Source of the DNA: Agarophyton chilense
Lineage: Eukaryota > Rhodophyta > Florideophyceae > Gracilariales > Gracilariaceae
NCBI GenBank assembly: GCA_030374765.1
Contig: JARGXX010000086.1
Span: forward strand, 620,001-684,000
Reading direction: 5' to 3'
Length of the DNA: 64,000 bases
Shown here: positions 29,629-39,362 of the stretch, piece after piece
How the letters are laid out: each line of letters starts with the position of its first letter
Numbering within the stretch: the first letter of the stretch is position 1
Program-made: the position numbers and the translations under genes
Notes under the pieces: generated by a model
What the model saw: only the letters and a program-made list of their open reading frames with translations
The model's database searches: none
Told to the model about the DNA's origin: nothing

Positions 29629-32064
29629 TCAAAGTGTGGATGACCCTGCCTCGGTTGCTTCAGGGTCCTTCGAAACCTCTCTAGAAGGGCGTTTCGAATC
29701 CTCGATAATATCGTCATAAGAACTTCTATCAGCCCCCCATGGACGTTTCCCAAGCAAGCGGATCATGTCCTCCGCTCCTATCGCTTCCCTTTCGAGTAAT
29801 AGCAAAGCCACAGCTTCAACATCAGCCTTTTTCTCATGTAGTAGAGTTTTTGTTCTTTGATATGCCTCCGAGACCATATCTCGGACTTCGTCGTCAAGTT
29901 GACGCGCGGTTCTATCAGAGTACGGGCGATAAAATCCGCTTTCTTCTGGGTCTCCGCTATTTGGAAACGCCAAATTGCCAATCGCAGAACCTAAGCCCCA
30001 CTCAGAAACACTTTGATACGCCATTCGAGTGACTTTGTTGAAGTCGTCTGATGCACCCGTCGTAACAGTGCTAAAGAATATTTCCTCAGATGCCCTGCCG
30101 GCGAGCGTCATACACATCTGATCGTGCAATGCTTCCTTTGAGATTAGGTACCGTTCAAGCGGCTGATATTGAGCATAGCCAAGTGCCGCTGACCCTCTTG
30201 GAATGATACTGACTTTGAGCAAAGGCATTGCGTGCTCCAAAAACCAACCAGCAACGGCATGGCCAGCTTCATGGTAAGCCACGGTCCGCTTTTCCTCAGG
30301 GCTCATCACAAGATTCTTCTTTTCGAGCCCTCCTATGACGCGGTCAACAGCTGCTTCGAAATCTTCTTGCTCCACGGCATCCTTTTTCGCTCTCGCAGCA
30401 ATTAGAGCAGCCTCGTTGCAAACGTTGGCAATATCCGCTCCGGCAAACCCGGGGGTTCTTGTTGACATAACTTTTGCAATTTCTTCTTTGCCAGGAGGAT
30501 TGGCGACATGAATCTTGCTTAAATGAACCTGGAATATTTCTCGTCTTCCAGAGATATCAGGTGGATCAATAACGATCTGGCGGTCAAATCTCCCCGGTCG
30601 AAGTAGCGCAGGGTCTAAAACATCTGCCCTATTCGTCCCCGCGAGAACGACAACACCGCTATTGCTGGCAAACCCATCCATTTCAACCAGAAGTTGGTTG
30701 AGAGTGTTTTCTCGTTCATCATTTCCGCCGGCGAATCCTGCTCTGCCTCGTTTTCGACCAATGGCGTCGATTTCATCAAGAAAGATGATACACGGCGCCA
30801 TTGACCGTGCCTGGGCAAATAAGTCTCGAACCCGACTTGGTCCAACACCAACGAACATTTCCATGAAATCCGAGCCTGACATGGTCAAGAATGGCACAGC
30901 AGCTTCTCCAGCAGTTGCTTTGGCCAGTAAAGTCTTACCTGTTCCAGGCGGACCATACATCAAAGCACCCTTGGGGATCTTTGCACCCAGTTCTTTGTAT
31001 TTTTCTGGTTTCTTTAGGTATTGAACGAATTCCATAATTTCCTCCTTCGCCTCGGCAAGACCAGCGACGTCCTTAAATGTGACGTCCACCTTATTGTTAT
31101 CTGCGTTGAGTACAGTTGCGTTTGCTTTACCAACGTTAAAAATACCTCCGCCAGGTCCTCCGGAACCACCCCCGAATGGACCACCTCCCGAGCGCATGTT
31201 TCCGAATCCTCCTGAGAAAGGAGACCGGGAAGAACCACCTGAACGTCTTGGAGGTCCGCCAATTCCACCCCCCATTCTTCTGGCAAGGAGAGCATAAACT
31301 GCAATAAAGCCGAGGGTGGGAATCCAGTCTACCAATATTCTAGAAAGGGCTGTGTCATCTGAGTATACAACTGGTATGTATTCATGGGGTTTGATGCCTA
31401 AGTCTTCTTGAGCTTGCTCTAGCTTTCGCTCTAGAGTTTCGACAGATCCAATGTTGAAACGCATTTTCGGACGAAACATATCATCATGAAAGTAAACGTT
31501 TGCAATCTCTCCATTGACGACCTCGATCTTTGATACCTTTCGAGGTGCAAGTGCTTCACTGCGGAAAGTCTTCCAGCTGACTTCCTTCCCATCGGATGAT
31601 GTTGTTGAAGTCTGTGATGAACTGTTTGATGGTGAATTGTCATTATTTCCGCGACGAGCGAAAAGCATGTAACTTGCTATAACGCCACCACCGAAAACAT
31701 ACGGCAAAATCTGCTCCCAGGATGTGTTATTTCCTGGTCCACCACCACCTCCACCTTTCTTATCCCCTTCGCCTCGACCGGTCCATGAGAAGAACGATGA
31801 TCGGGAATCACCTGACTTTTTAACGTAGTAACCTTCATATCGAGAACGTCTCTGCGTATGTTTCTGGCTCGATTCTTGCTGCGATTGAGAGGAAGATGTC
31901 TGTTCTGAATCTGCATGATGAGGTTTCGTATTTGCTGACGGTGTTTCCTTCGAAGAATCGCACAAGAGCCGCCTCTGGTGATGAAGTCCCGTGTATCTGT
32001 GAACGGCTGACCTGGCGCATAGCCGTCGAAACAAGACATTCCCCGTTGTATAGTTCAGTGCCAT
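29629..32064 (-). CDS. Mitochondrial m-AAA protease, AFG3/FtsH family
   Basis: The 811-residue membrane-bound metalloprotease degrades unassembled inner-membrane proteins and processes imported ones. A basic Arg/Ser N-terminus fits mitochondrial import. Two membrane helices at about 120-137 and 247-263 flank the FtsH extracellular domain. A Gly-rich linker leads to the AAA domain with Walker A GPPGTGKT (371-378), Walker [10 protein letters not shown], and [23 protein letters not shown]-type sequence characteristic of AFG3L2 and yeast Yta10/Yta12. The zinc site HEAGH lies in the protease domain. The TM spacing and Gly-rich linker favour the mitochondrial m-AAA over plastid FtsH. Divergent from CTU1. 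Confidence 0.94.
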   Translation of the reverse strand: MALNYTTGNVLFRRLCARSAVHRYTGLHHQRRLLCDSSKETPSANTKPHHADSEQTSSSQSQQESSQKHTQRRSRYEGYYVKKSGDSRSSFFSWTGRGEGDKKGGGGGGPGNNTSWEQILPYVFGGGVIASYMLFARRGNNDNSPSNSSSQTSTTSSDGKEVSWKTFRSEALAPRKVSKIEVVNGEIANVYFHDDMFRPKMRFNIGSVETLERKLEQAQEDLGIKPHEYIPVVYSDDTALSRILVDWIPTLGFIAVYALLARRMGGGIGGPPRRSGGSSRSPFSGGFGNMRSGGGPFGGGSGGPGGGIFNVGKANATVLNADNNKVDVTFKDVAGLAEAKEEIMEFVQYLKKPEKYKELGAKIPKGALMYGPPGTGKTLLAKATAGEAAVPFLTMSGSDFMEMFVGVGPSRVRDLFAQARSMAPCIIFLDEIDAIGRKRGRAGFAGGNDERENTLNQLLVEMDGFASNSGVVVLAGTNRADVLDPALLRPGRFDRQIVIDPPDISGRREIFQVHLSKIHVANPPGKEEIAKVMSTRTPGFAGADIANVCNEAALIAARAKKDAVEQEDFEAAVDRVIGGLEKKNLVMSPEEKRTVAYHEAGHAVAGWFLEHAMPLLKVSIIPRGSAALGYAQYQPLERYLISKEALHDQMCMTLAGRASEEIFFSTVTTGASDDFNKVTRMAYQSVSEWGLGSAIGNLAFPNSGDPEESGFYRPYSDRTARQLDDEVRDMVSEAYQRTKTLLHEKKADVEAVALLLLEREAIGAEDMIRLLGKRPWGADRSSYDDIIEDSKRPSREVSKDPEATEAGSSTL

Positions 32065-32805
32065 TTCTGTTTGAGTGTCGCAACCCGATTTGTCTCGTTG
32101 TGACAGACGTATTCAAGGAAATATGCTTGGCGGACCGTCACAGCATATATAATCTACCCAAAAACACGGAATTGCAGATAAAGGGAAGCGTGAATCTGAT
32201 GCAGCGGTTGTAGCCGTATAAAAACAAAGCTGCGGGGGATTGGATATCTCAAAGGCCCATAACATGTGCGCTCACACCGAGGGAAGCTTGCCTACAAATT
32301 TCCTCCCAAAGAATAACGAGCACTTGCTTTCGGCTAGCTAGCTACAGTATTAGGAGAATTCGAGGTGTTTATGTCGAGCTGAAATTCATTCCTATTGCTG
32401 TATATCTATTCTGCAAAAGGAGAAGGGGAATCCTTCCAACGGATGGACCCGTGGCCAGGTTTTTGGAGGGGTTGGAGTGACAAAAGTTGTAAAAAATATG
32501 CGGTCCCAAATTATAAAATCTACATGTTTCAAAATAACACTTTTCACATAAGAAACCACATTTCACGCAAGCGTCTGGGACAATTTGTGCAGAAATACTA
32601 CCTTACGGTTGAGCAACATTCCATTACCTTTTCGCGAACACTGGACCTTATCTGGATAGGCGTTCTTTGGAAGCTTACGTCAATGTGAATACACGTGCTC
32701 TACCCGGACCGGAGATTCAGATTGAAGTGAGCTGCATGCTTCCGGCGTTGGATCGCAACCTTGGAAGGCCGGTAGTGCGTAGTTTTCTTGTGGAATTAAG
32801 CAAAT
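32065..32805. promoter_or_regulatory. Divergent promoter between m-AAA protease and CTU1
   Basis: The 741-bp gap holds an AT-rich TATATAAT patch near 32143-32150, a CTAGCTAGCT word followed by CTACAGTA at 32342-32349, and no gene. Confidence 0.4.
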
Positions 32806-33864
32806 ATGGTTCGAAAGTGCTCTTCTTGCGAGAAGGAAAATGCTTCTGTAAAACGTCCCAAAACCGGAAAGGCGGTTTGTAAAGAATGCTTTTTCAGGCT
32901 CTTTGAAGATGAGGTTCATGAGACCATAGTATCTAACAATATTTTTTCTCCAGGAGAACGAGTTGCCATTGGGGCATCAGGTGGCAAGGATTCCACAGTT
33001 TTGGCTTACGTACTTTCTCTCTTGAATCGTCGCCACTCGTATCGACTAGACCTTTTTCTGCTTAGTGTAGATGAAGGCATATCTGGTTATCGCGATGACA
33101 GTCTGGCTGCCGTACAAAGAAACAAAATCGAGTATGGTCTGCCGCTTCTGGTTGTTGACTATAAGCAACTATATGGTTGGACTATGGACCAGATTGTAAA
33201 TGTAATTGGCCGTAAGTCAAATTGTACGTTTTGTGGAGTGTTTCGTCGTCAGGCACTTGACAGAGGGGCTACAATCCTGAAAGCTGATAAAGTTGCTACT
33301 GGTCACAATGCCGATGACATAGCCGAAACGATATTTCTGAACTTTCTGCGAGGTGATTTTCCTAGATTATCCCGATGCGTAGACGCTGTGACTGGGCGTG
33401 ATAGCTCGCTTCCGCGTGTGAAGCCGTTCAAGTACACCTATGAAAAGGAAATCGTCATGTATGCATATTTCAGGAAACTAGACTATTTTGCGACCGAATG
33501 TGTGTATTCTCCAAATGCCTATCGTGGACATGCCCGGCAGTTCTTAAAGGATCTGGAAGCGGAGAGACCCTCAGTAATTGTCGATATAATTCACGCTGCC
33601 GAAGAGTTTGAATTTCCATCCCCTGGTAACTCAGACGTTGTCATGCCAACACAGCGAAAGTGTGAACGCTGCTCGTATATATCAAGCCAGCGGTTGTGCA
33701 AGGCTTGCGTTCTTACAGATAGTTTGAACAATGGAAAAGCTGTGCGGATTAACCGTCTTTCTCCGTGTCAGGCTTCCCAAGAAATTTCACCATCGAACAC
33801 AATAAGCAGTCCCGTTCCGGATAAGAACAGGGCAGACATTTCATCAACTTCTACTCTAATTTAA
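32806..33864 (+). CDS. CTU1: CTU1/Ncs6, cytosolic tRNA 2-thiolation protein 1
   Basis: The 352-residue protein adds sulfur to U34 of tRNA Lys, Glu and Gln together with CTU2, using Urm1 as sulfur carrier. It shows the N-terminal zinc motif (CSSC ... CKEC), the PP-loop [53 protein letters not shown], and the C-terminal zinc pair CERC ... CKAC. The last 50 residues are Ser-rich without a domain. The ATG at 32806 is the first in frame. A long hairpin begins 22 bp after the stop codon. Confidence 0.95.
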   Translation: MVRKCSSCEKENASVKRPKTGKAVCKECFFRLFEDEVHETIVSNNIFSPGERVAIGASGGKDSTVLAYVLSLLNRRHSYRLDLFLLSVDEGISGYRDDSLAAVQRNKIEYGLPLLVVDYKQLYGWTMDQIVNVIGRKSNCTFCGVFRRQALDRGATILKADKVATGHNADDIAETIFLNFLRGDFPRLSRCVDAVTGRDSSLPRVKPFKYTYEKEIVMYAYFRKLDYFATECVYSPNAYRGHARQFLKDLEAERPSVIVDIIHAAEEFEFPSPGNSDVVMPTQRKCERCSYISSQRLCKACVLTDSLNNGKAVRINRLSPCQASQEISPSNTISSPVPDKNRADISSTSTLI

Positions 33865-34245
33865 TTGCAAGGATAGGCTGGCATGTCACGTCGCATGGAC
33901 TGTCTCTACTCTGAAAAGAAGGAGAATGTCCATGCGACGTGATTCTGCGTAAGTTTTTTCTCACAATCTTGTCTCATGAATACTGATGAACGTGTTCAAT
34001 TCGAGACGGGTTCATTCCATTCTCTTATGTCCTCCGATTGAATTCGTTCGGTCCCTTTCTTGGTTTGGGTTATGGATTTGGGATCTACGAATACACGGTT
34101 GTTTCTTCTTTGAGCGCTCTATCAAGTATGCACTTCTGATGCACGTATCGACTTAACTGCTGAGAACGCAAACCTTGTGCATCTTGATCCTTGGGCGGAA
34201 AACTACCTTCTTTGTCTGGATTTGTACTTTGACGTACGAGTCACA
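33865..34245. other. Intergenic stretch with a long hairpin
   Basis: No gene is seen between CTU1 and the propeller protein apart from the inverted repeat at 33886-33942. Confidence 0.5.
33886..33942. repeat. Perfect inverted repeat, 15-bp arms, after CTU1
   Basis: TCACGTCGCATGGAC at 33886-33900 and GTCCATGCGACGTGA at 33928-33942 are exact reverse complements. Inside, a 2-nt internal loop is followed by TCTC pairing with GAGA, then a loop. It starts 22 bp after the CTU1 stop, so it probably lies in the 3' untranslated region. Confidence 0.85.
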
Positions 34246-35985
34246 ATGCGGCAACATATCCGGCGGATACACACAATAATCATTGTTTTGGGTCTTTGTG
34301 TATTGAAAACACAGACATCCACAGTGCTGATCAGTCAAGCTTTTAGAGGACGGGCATTTGGTTCGATTTCGTCCAATGATGTTGCGAAAAGAGTATCTGT
34401 TGGAGAGGATGGGTCAATATACTTAGCAGGAGTAACTACGTCACACGACGACGATCACGATGCATGGGGGGATGTTCAATCAGGGGAGCTGACTGGCAAA
34501 AGAGATATATTCATAGCCAAGCTTTCCATCACTGGCGAACTACAATGGGTGAAGCGAACAGGTTCAAACCAAAATGACGATTTGAATGATTTTAAGCTAG
34601 CAAACGACGCGTTGTATTTATGCGGATCGACCATGGGGAATTTTGGAAGACCCGTAAATGGTTCGAGCGATGCCTACATTATGAAGTTTACGCTGAACGG
34701 TGAAAAGGCATGGCCTAAACCTTTCCAGTTTGGGTCAAAAGGTGAAGATATTTGTCATGCGATCGATATTGATGAGTCTGGTAGGGTGTACGCCGTAGGA
34801 TCTACAAACGGACGATTATATGGAACATCTAAACCTGAACCCGGGAGTTTTCATCACTTTATCACAAAACTTGAAGAATTGCCTGGCTCCCCATCCGGCT
34901 TGCGAACTGTTGTTGGTCGTCAGAGAGGTTCTATGGGGAACAGTTCTGCGAACCAAGTCGCTGTGGTTGATGATTTGTTGTACGTCATGACTTTGTCTAG
35001 TAGACGCCAATCGCGAGGTGAAACGCATGCTACGTATTTGAACATCATAGACCGCGAGGCTCTGTTTCTTCATAAGTTACATATGTTGAAAAGTCGCGAT
35101 GGTGTCAATTTTCAAGGGGTGCGAATGTCGACTTCGATTGCAACTAAGAACGCTTACGTTATAGGGTTCACACTCCTTGACGACATGCGTAAGAAATACG
35201 ACGTCCTGAAGTTTAACTATTCGCAGAACTACAAGCAGGGAGGAATAGAATGGAACACTTTGCTGGGGCCTGTGTCTCTGTCTTTCAAGATGTTACAGTT
35301 TTCAACTGACGAGAACAACAAACCTGGCAGGAACGATTCCATCGTGATGGAACATCAGTTACCTTCCATTGTTGTGGATGAAAAGAACGAAAGTGTTTAC
35401 GTTGCTGGGACGGAAGATGGATTCTATCGAACGAGTAGTGCAGGAGATGAGGGCTTAGTGGTCGCCCCTTTTTACAAGCTCAATACAACGAGTGGAGAAA
35501 TCGTGGAACGATGGCACAGGTCTACAAATATACCTCACGACCGTCAAGAATTGACAGATATTGCTTTGGATCCACTGAGGACTGTTGTGTACACAGGTGC
35601 TTGGTGGCTTGGTGCGGAAGCAAAGTCTAGTGTTCTGCTTGGTTCATTTGGGTCTACCATTCGTTCATCAATTGCGGACGAGTGGAGTACTAAGCCATCG
35701 TTCATCCAGGACGGTAGCCAGAGAAATGATAGTTCCGTGTCGACCTCAACTGGTTCAGGTAGAGCAGGAAGCATTATAATGCTCACGCTCGCATGTATTG
35801 GTGTTATTGTTACCGCGGTTTTGTCGGTTGGATCTCGTTTGAAAAAGTCTCGCCCAAAGAACTTTAGATCCGTGGACTCTCAAACAGATGAGCTTGACAA
35901 CATCAGCATTGACCAGCGTTCAGTGATCAAGTTCCCTCCCGGCTCGACTGACAGGCTGATTGGTGGTAGCTCGGGTCCACAGTAA
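34246..35985 (+). CDS. Type I membrane protein with SBBP-type beta-propeller ectodomain
   Basis: The frame opens earlier, but the first ATG is at 34246 and gives a clear signal peptide (MRQHIRRIHTIIIVLGLCVL). The 579-residue product then shows repeats of the form DGSIYLAG, DIFIAKL..GELQWVK, DAYIMKFTLNGEKAW, SGRVYAVGST, the pattern of SBBP beta-propeller repeats, over about residues 30-490. Several N-glycosylation sequons are present. A hydrophobic helix at about 508-530 (IIMLTLACIGVIVTAVLSVG) is followed by a basic stop-transfer (RLKKSRPKN) and a short cytosolic tail. It is probably a plasma-membrane or endomembrane protein with an extracellular propeller. No ligand or pathway can be inferred. 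Confidence 0.82.
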   Translation: MRQHIRRIHTIIIVLGLCVLKTQTSTVLISQAFRGRAFGSISSNDVAKRVSVGEDGSIYLAGVTTSHDDDHDAWGDVQSGELTGKRDIFIAKLSITGELQWVKRTGSNQNDDLNDFKLANDALYLCGSTMGNFGRPVNGSSDAYIMKFTLNGEKAWPKPFQFGSKGEDICHAIDIDESGRVYAVGSTNGRLYGTSKPEPGSFHHFITKLEELPGSPSGLRTVVGRQRGSMGNSSANQVAVVDDLLYVMTLSSRRQSRGETHATYLNIIDREALFLHKLHMLKSRDGVNFQGVRMSTSIATKNAYVIGFTLLDDMRKKYDVLKFNYSQNYKQGGIEWNTLLGPVSLSFKMLQFSTDENNKPGRNDSIVMEHQLPSIVVDEKNESVYVAGTEDGFYRTSSAGDEGLVVAPFYKLNTTSGEIVERWHRSTNIPHDRQELTDIALDPLRTVVYTGAWWLGAEAKSSVLLGSFGSTIRSSIADEWSTKPSFIQDGSQRNDSSVSTSTGSGRAGSIIMLTLACIGVIVTAVLSVGSRLKKSRPKNFRSVDSQTDELDNISIDQRSVIKFPPGSTDRLIGGSSGPQ

Positions 35986-36252
35986 TAACAATGTCATGTA
36001 CTAATGGTAATGTTGTTGTATGTTTTAGCAGATGATGGCTGATAGGCTGCGGTTTAGTACCCATGTTAGTACTCTTGCAGATATCTGGGGCTCTTTACAA
36101 GCAAATACGATCTCTACAAAATAAGAACTGTCAAGAAACCATGGCAACACAGAAAGACTGAAAAAGCGCTTGTTCGGAGCATATATTCTGTGGCGCTGCT
36201 CTTACTGATGCATTAAGGTTTAACCTTCGATGCCGAGTAGGTTTAAAAGACT

Positions 36253-38715
36253 TCAGGTGTTTGGGGATAGTATTGCTTTAGAAAGAGCACAATCCCGTAG
36301 GCCAAATGAACAGTCTTCCGCGGAGACGTTCACAACGACCCGACTTTTGAGGAAAACGGATGATTTCTCGATTAGTACAAATCTCTGTTCCGCAAGCCTC
36401 TGGCAAGCCTCCTGGAGCTCATGTCTTGATGGAACGCCTGACTTCTGAAAGTGGCTTGGAAGCTGCGCGGACAGCATCAGGGTTTTTGTCACAACCGCCT
36501 CAACACAATTAGTTGCGTCTAACGCACAAGATCCTTCTTTCCGCGACAATGATACAGCCGATAGAAGAAATAACCTTTCAAAAAGAGACAGTTGAGTTAA
36601 AGACTTCAGCCTTGAACCACCGGCAATTGCGTTTATCGCTTGATTGACGTGCTCAATCGTGATACGAATACGTTTCCCCCTCCCAACTCTTCCTGCTCCT
36701 TCCTTTGCACATGCCTCTTCCTCTGCAAATTCTGATGCTCTCCTGCATAGCTCTAATGCCCTTCTCACATCTCCTGAAACGGCCCCAACCTTGGCTGCGC
36801 AAAACTTTAACGCATCTGGCGAATAGGTCATCTTTGACTGATCTAGGGTTAGTTCCAGTATCTTCCTTATTTGGTCGCTTGTATATGGCGGATATGAAAG
36901 ACGGTTCAGTCCCAATCGCGACCCAAGACGAGGAAGCATGCGCTCCGGTAGATCCATAGTGTTCGCAATACCTATGACAGCCATTCGAGCGTTTTTTCGC
37001 GTCGGCCACTCGAGCATATCGTACAACACTTTTTGCTTTCTAGACATCAACACGTCCATCTCGTCAAGAATAAGAATAATAGAAGATTCTCGTTTCCGGC
37101 TGCCTACGATAACTCTTCCGCGTTTCTTCTGTCGATCTTTCCTCTCTTCCGGCAGATTTGCAAATTTCTTCTCCAGTAACTGTGCAGCTTGCGAAGGAGC
37201 GATTCCGCGAGTTCCAGTCATTGCCGTGTAGAGCTCAGAGTAAACAAGATTAGGATCTGGCAGGCTCATAGCGTTGACTTCTAAAACATCAAAATGGGAT
37301 ACATCTCCAAGGGCTCGACGAGCGGAGAGGTCCCGTATGATTTCTCGGACTGTCGCCGTCTTCCCGGTTCCGGGCACCCCACTAATGTACAAGCAACGCG
37401 ACCCAGCAGTTTTGGAATCGGTGCCAGTCTCGTTGATAAACGCTAGCAGAAAATCTCTGACTTGCTTCTTCTGGGCATCCCTGCATGGTAGAGATGATAT
37501 GATGCTCAAATCCGTGGGAAGGGCAAATTGGGAAGCGGATGTGGTCTTCTTCTTGCGACGAAGCACCCCGCTTTGTCCAGACTTGGATAGCCTTTGTTTC
37601 TTTGGAATGCGCCTGCGATTTTCGACTTCTTCATCTGATGTGAAACTATTGTCACTGCTCGGAATTGACATGGTATGGGGAGGGCAAAAATCGTCATCAC
37701 CAAGCTCATCAAGTTTTTGTGTGAGTTCCTCAAGAGGATCAGCAAACTGGTCCTCATATTTGGATGGAAGAAACACATGCATACGCGGATCGTAAAAGCG
37801 CCGGCAGTAGTAGCGAACCGCACTTCCTTCATAGTTATCCATGTACGAACTTTGAACATCAGACTCTACATCCGAACAGTTTGGTTCGTCTATTTCATTG
37901 TTCTTATTGTAGAAATGTCCGGCCTCTTCATGTTGAATACTGGATATGGGGTCCGATTCCCCTATTATCATGGAATGCGAGGATTTCTTTGCTTTGTGCT
38001 CTTCCGTCTTTTTCCTCTGTCTCATATCATGCCGCTCTGCTCGTTTACTTCTGGATTTGGATATTTTTTCTTTCTGAACTTCTTGAGCAAAGTCTTCTGG
38101 TAGTTGCTCTATATCTACAACTGTCTCATTTAATATATCTGAAACTTTCCTAGAAATTCTGCTGCTACTCTCTCGATGAATTCCGTTTATACTTCTGGGG
38201 TTACCCGTGGCCTTGGCGTCGTGTTCGCAGACGCTGAAATTGACCCATGCGTCATAGGACGAGACATCACAGCGCCCAGCGATTGCTTCAATTTCTACGT
38301 TGTCAAAGTGATCAGTTTCAAATACTTCGTCTTCCCCAGACGCTTCTTTGGGACTCTTGCTAAGGTCTTCTGACCTATAAAACCATTGAATTCGAGCATA
38401 TCCTGTGGGACTGGAAGGGTAGTCAAAGAAAGTAGTAACTTTGCCAATGCCAGGCCTGCTGGAATTATCCTGAGGCCGAAGGAAAATACAATCACCTAGT
38501 TGTAGTCGAAATAAACCCAAATGATTCTCATCAATGCTTCCATTGATAAGTAGCTCATTCGACTTCCTTTTCACGTCACATGTATCATAATAACGCTTTC
38601 TTTGCTGCTCTTTTTGTGATGTATGCTTTGGGTTCGTTAAAAAAAATTGTGGATTTTCGTGAAAGGGGAGAAGAAATAGAGAAGTTTGATCCGGAGCGAC
38701 TTTCCTTCTCGACAT
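36253..38715 (-). CDS. ORC1: Origin recognition complex subunit 1
   Basis: The start is the ATG at 38715, giving 820 residues; the frame is open a little upstream but without ATG. A BAH domain lies at about residues 60-170 (LQLGDCIFLRPQD ... ARIQWFYRSED). A charged disordered linker follows with basic clusters. The AAA+ ATPase has Walker A SGVPGTGKTATVRE and Walker B ILILDEMDVL, the sensor GIANTMDLPERMLPRLGSRLG, and a C-terminal winged-helix region. ORC1 binds origins with the other ORC subunits and loads MCM with CDC6. The BAH domain separates it from CDC6. No PHD finger, present in plant ORC1, is seen. A perfect E2F-type site lies 397 bp upstream of the ATG. Confidence 0.95.
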   Translation of the reverse strand: MSRRKVAPDQTSLFLLPFHENPQFFLTNPKHTSQKEQQRKRYYDTCDVKRKSNELLINGSIDENHLGLFRLQLGDCIFLRPQDNSSRPGIGKVTTFFDYPSSPTGYARIQWFYRSEDLSKSPKEASGEDEVFETDHFDNVEIEAIAGRCDVSSYDAWVNFSVCEHDAKATGNPRSINGIHRESSSRISRKVSDILNETVVDIEQLPEDFAQEVQKEKISKSRSKRAERHDMRQRKKTEEHKAKKSSHSMIIGESDPISSIQHEEAGHFYNKNNEIDEPNCSDVESDVQSSYMDNYEGSAVRYYCRRFYDPRMHVFLPSKYEDQFADPLEELTQKLDELGDDDFCPPHTMSIPSSDNSFTSDEEVENRRRIPKKQRLSKSGQSGVLRRKKKTTSASQFALPTDLSIISSLPCRDAQKKQVRDFLLAFINETGTDSKTAGSRCLYISGVPGTGKTATVREIIRDLSARRALGDVSHFDVLEVNAMSLPDPNLVYSELYTAMTGTRGIAPSQAAQLLEKKFANLPEERKDRQKKRGRVIVGSRKRESSIILILDEMDVLMSRKQKVLYDMLEWPTRKNARMAVIGIANTMDLPERMLPRLGSRLGLNRLSYPPYTSDQIRKILELTLDQSKMTYSPDALKFCAAKVGAVSGDVRRALELCRRASEFAEEEACAKEGAGRVGRGKRIRITIEHVNQAINAIAGGSRLKSLTQLSLFERLFLLSAVSLSRKEGSCALDATNCVEAVVTKTLMLSAQLPSHFQKSGVPSRHELQEACQRLAEQRFVLIEKSSVFLKSRVVVNVSAEDCSFGLRDCALSKAILSPNT

Positions 38716-39362
38716 TCGATCCTTTGATAAAGGAACAGGAAACACAATGAAGAGACGCTCGAGAATGGAGTGTTTGGCAACAAATTAAACGAGAAATAGG
38801 ACTCTGCTTTGACAACTAGGAAGCCCAGAAAACAGTTCCTAGAATGGAAACCCCCAAATCAAGAACACTCATTCTCCGTCGGAAGAAAGGTAAACCATAA
38901 TGTTTAATACAAGCAGTATCTACGAAGGATCTTGCCTGCACGGGTTACACAAAAGGCGGAAGATCAGCGATGGATTTGGTCCTACCAAGGGTATTTACTT
39001 GCTGGCACACACATGAACCGTGAAAAAAGCGTTGTCGCAGTTGACACGTTTCACGCGTGTGCAACATTTCAGCCAGCGAGGGAAAGGCTGATCAACGCTG
39101 GTGAGTTTGGATTTGGCGCCAAATGTTGAGGAAGTCGCCAGCAAACGAAACGAAACACTGCAGCAGGCCTGGACGCATCCCGACCATCGGCTCTCGGCTA
39201 AGCAGGTAAAGGTGCTTTCTCTTCTCTACCGGGTCGCTGATGAACCAGTTGTAAACTCACTTTAGCCCCACCTTAGTCTTTTATCTTGGTGTGGCGCGCT
39301 TCTGAGTTGGCTGGCGACAGTCGCGTGCTGAAAGGGCGACCAGCCCCTTATTCTATGTAGCA
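38716..39362. promoter_or_regulatory. Divergent promoter between ORC1 and BTB gene
   Basis: The 647-bp gap holds the E2F-type palindrome at 39112-39123 and an ACGCGT word at 39053-39058. No gene is seen. Confidence 0.5.
39112..39123. promoter_or_regulatory. E2F/DP-type site, ORC1/BTB promoter
   Basis: TTTGGCGCCAAA is a perfect palindrome matching the E2F consensus TTTSGCGC on both strands. It is 397 bp from the ORC1 start and 240 bp from the BTB start. ORC1 is a classical E2F target in plants and animals. Binding is inferred. Confidence 0.65.

Noticed and set aside
39230-39310. CTGATGA ... CTGA, like a C/D box snoRNA
   Set aside because: The C box has the wrong first base (C, not R) and no terminal stem is visible.
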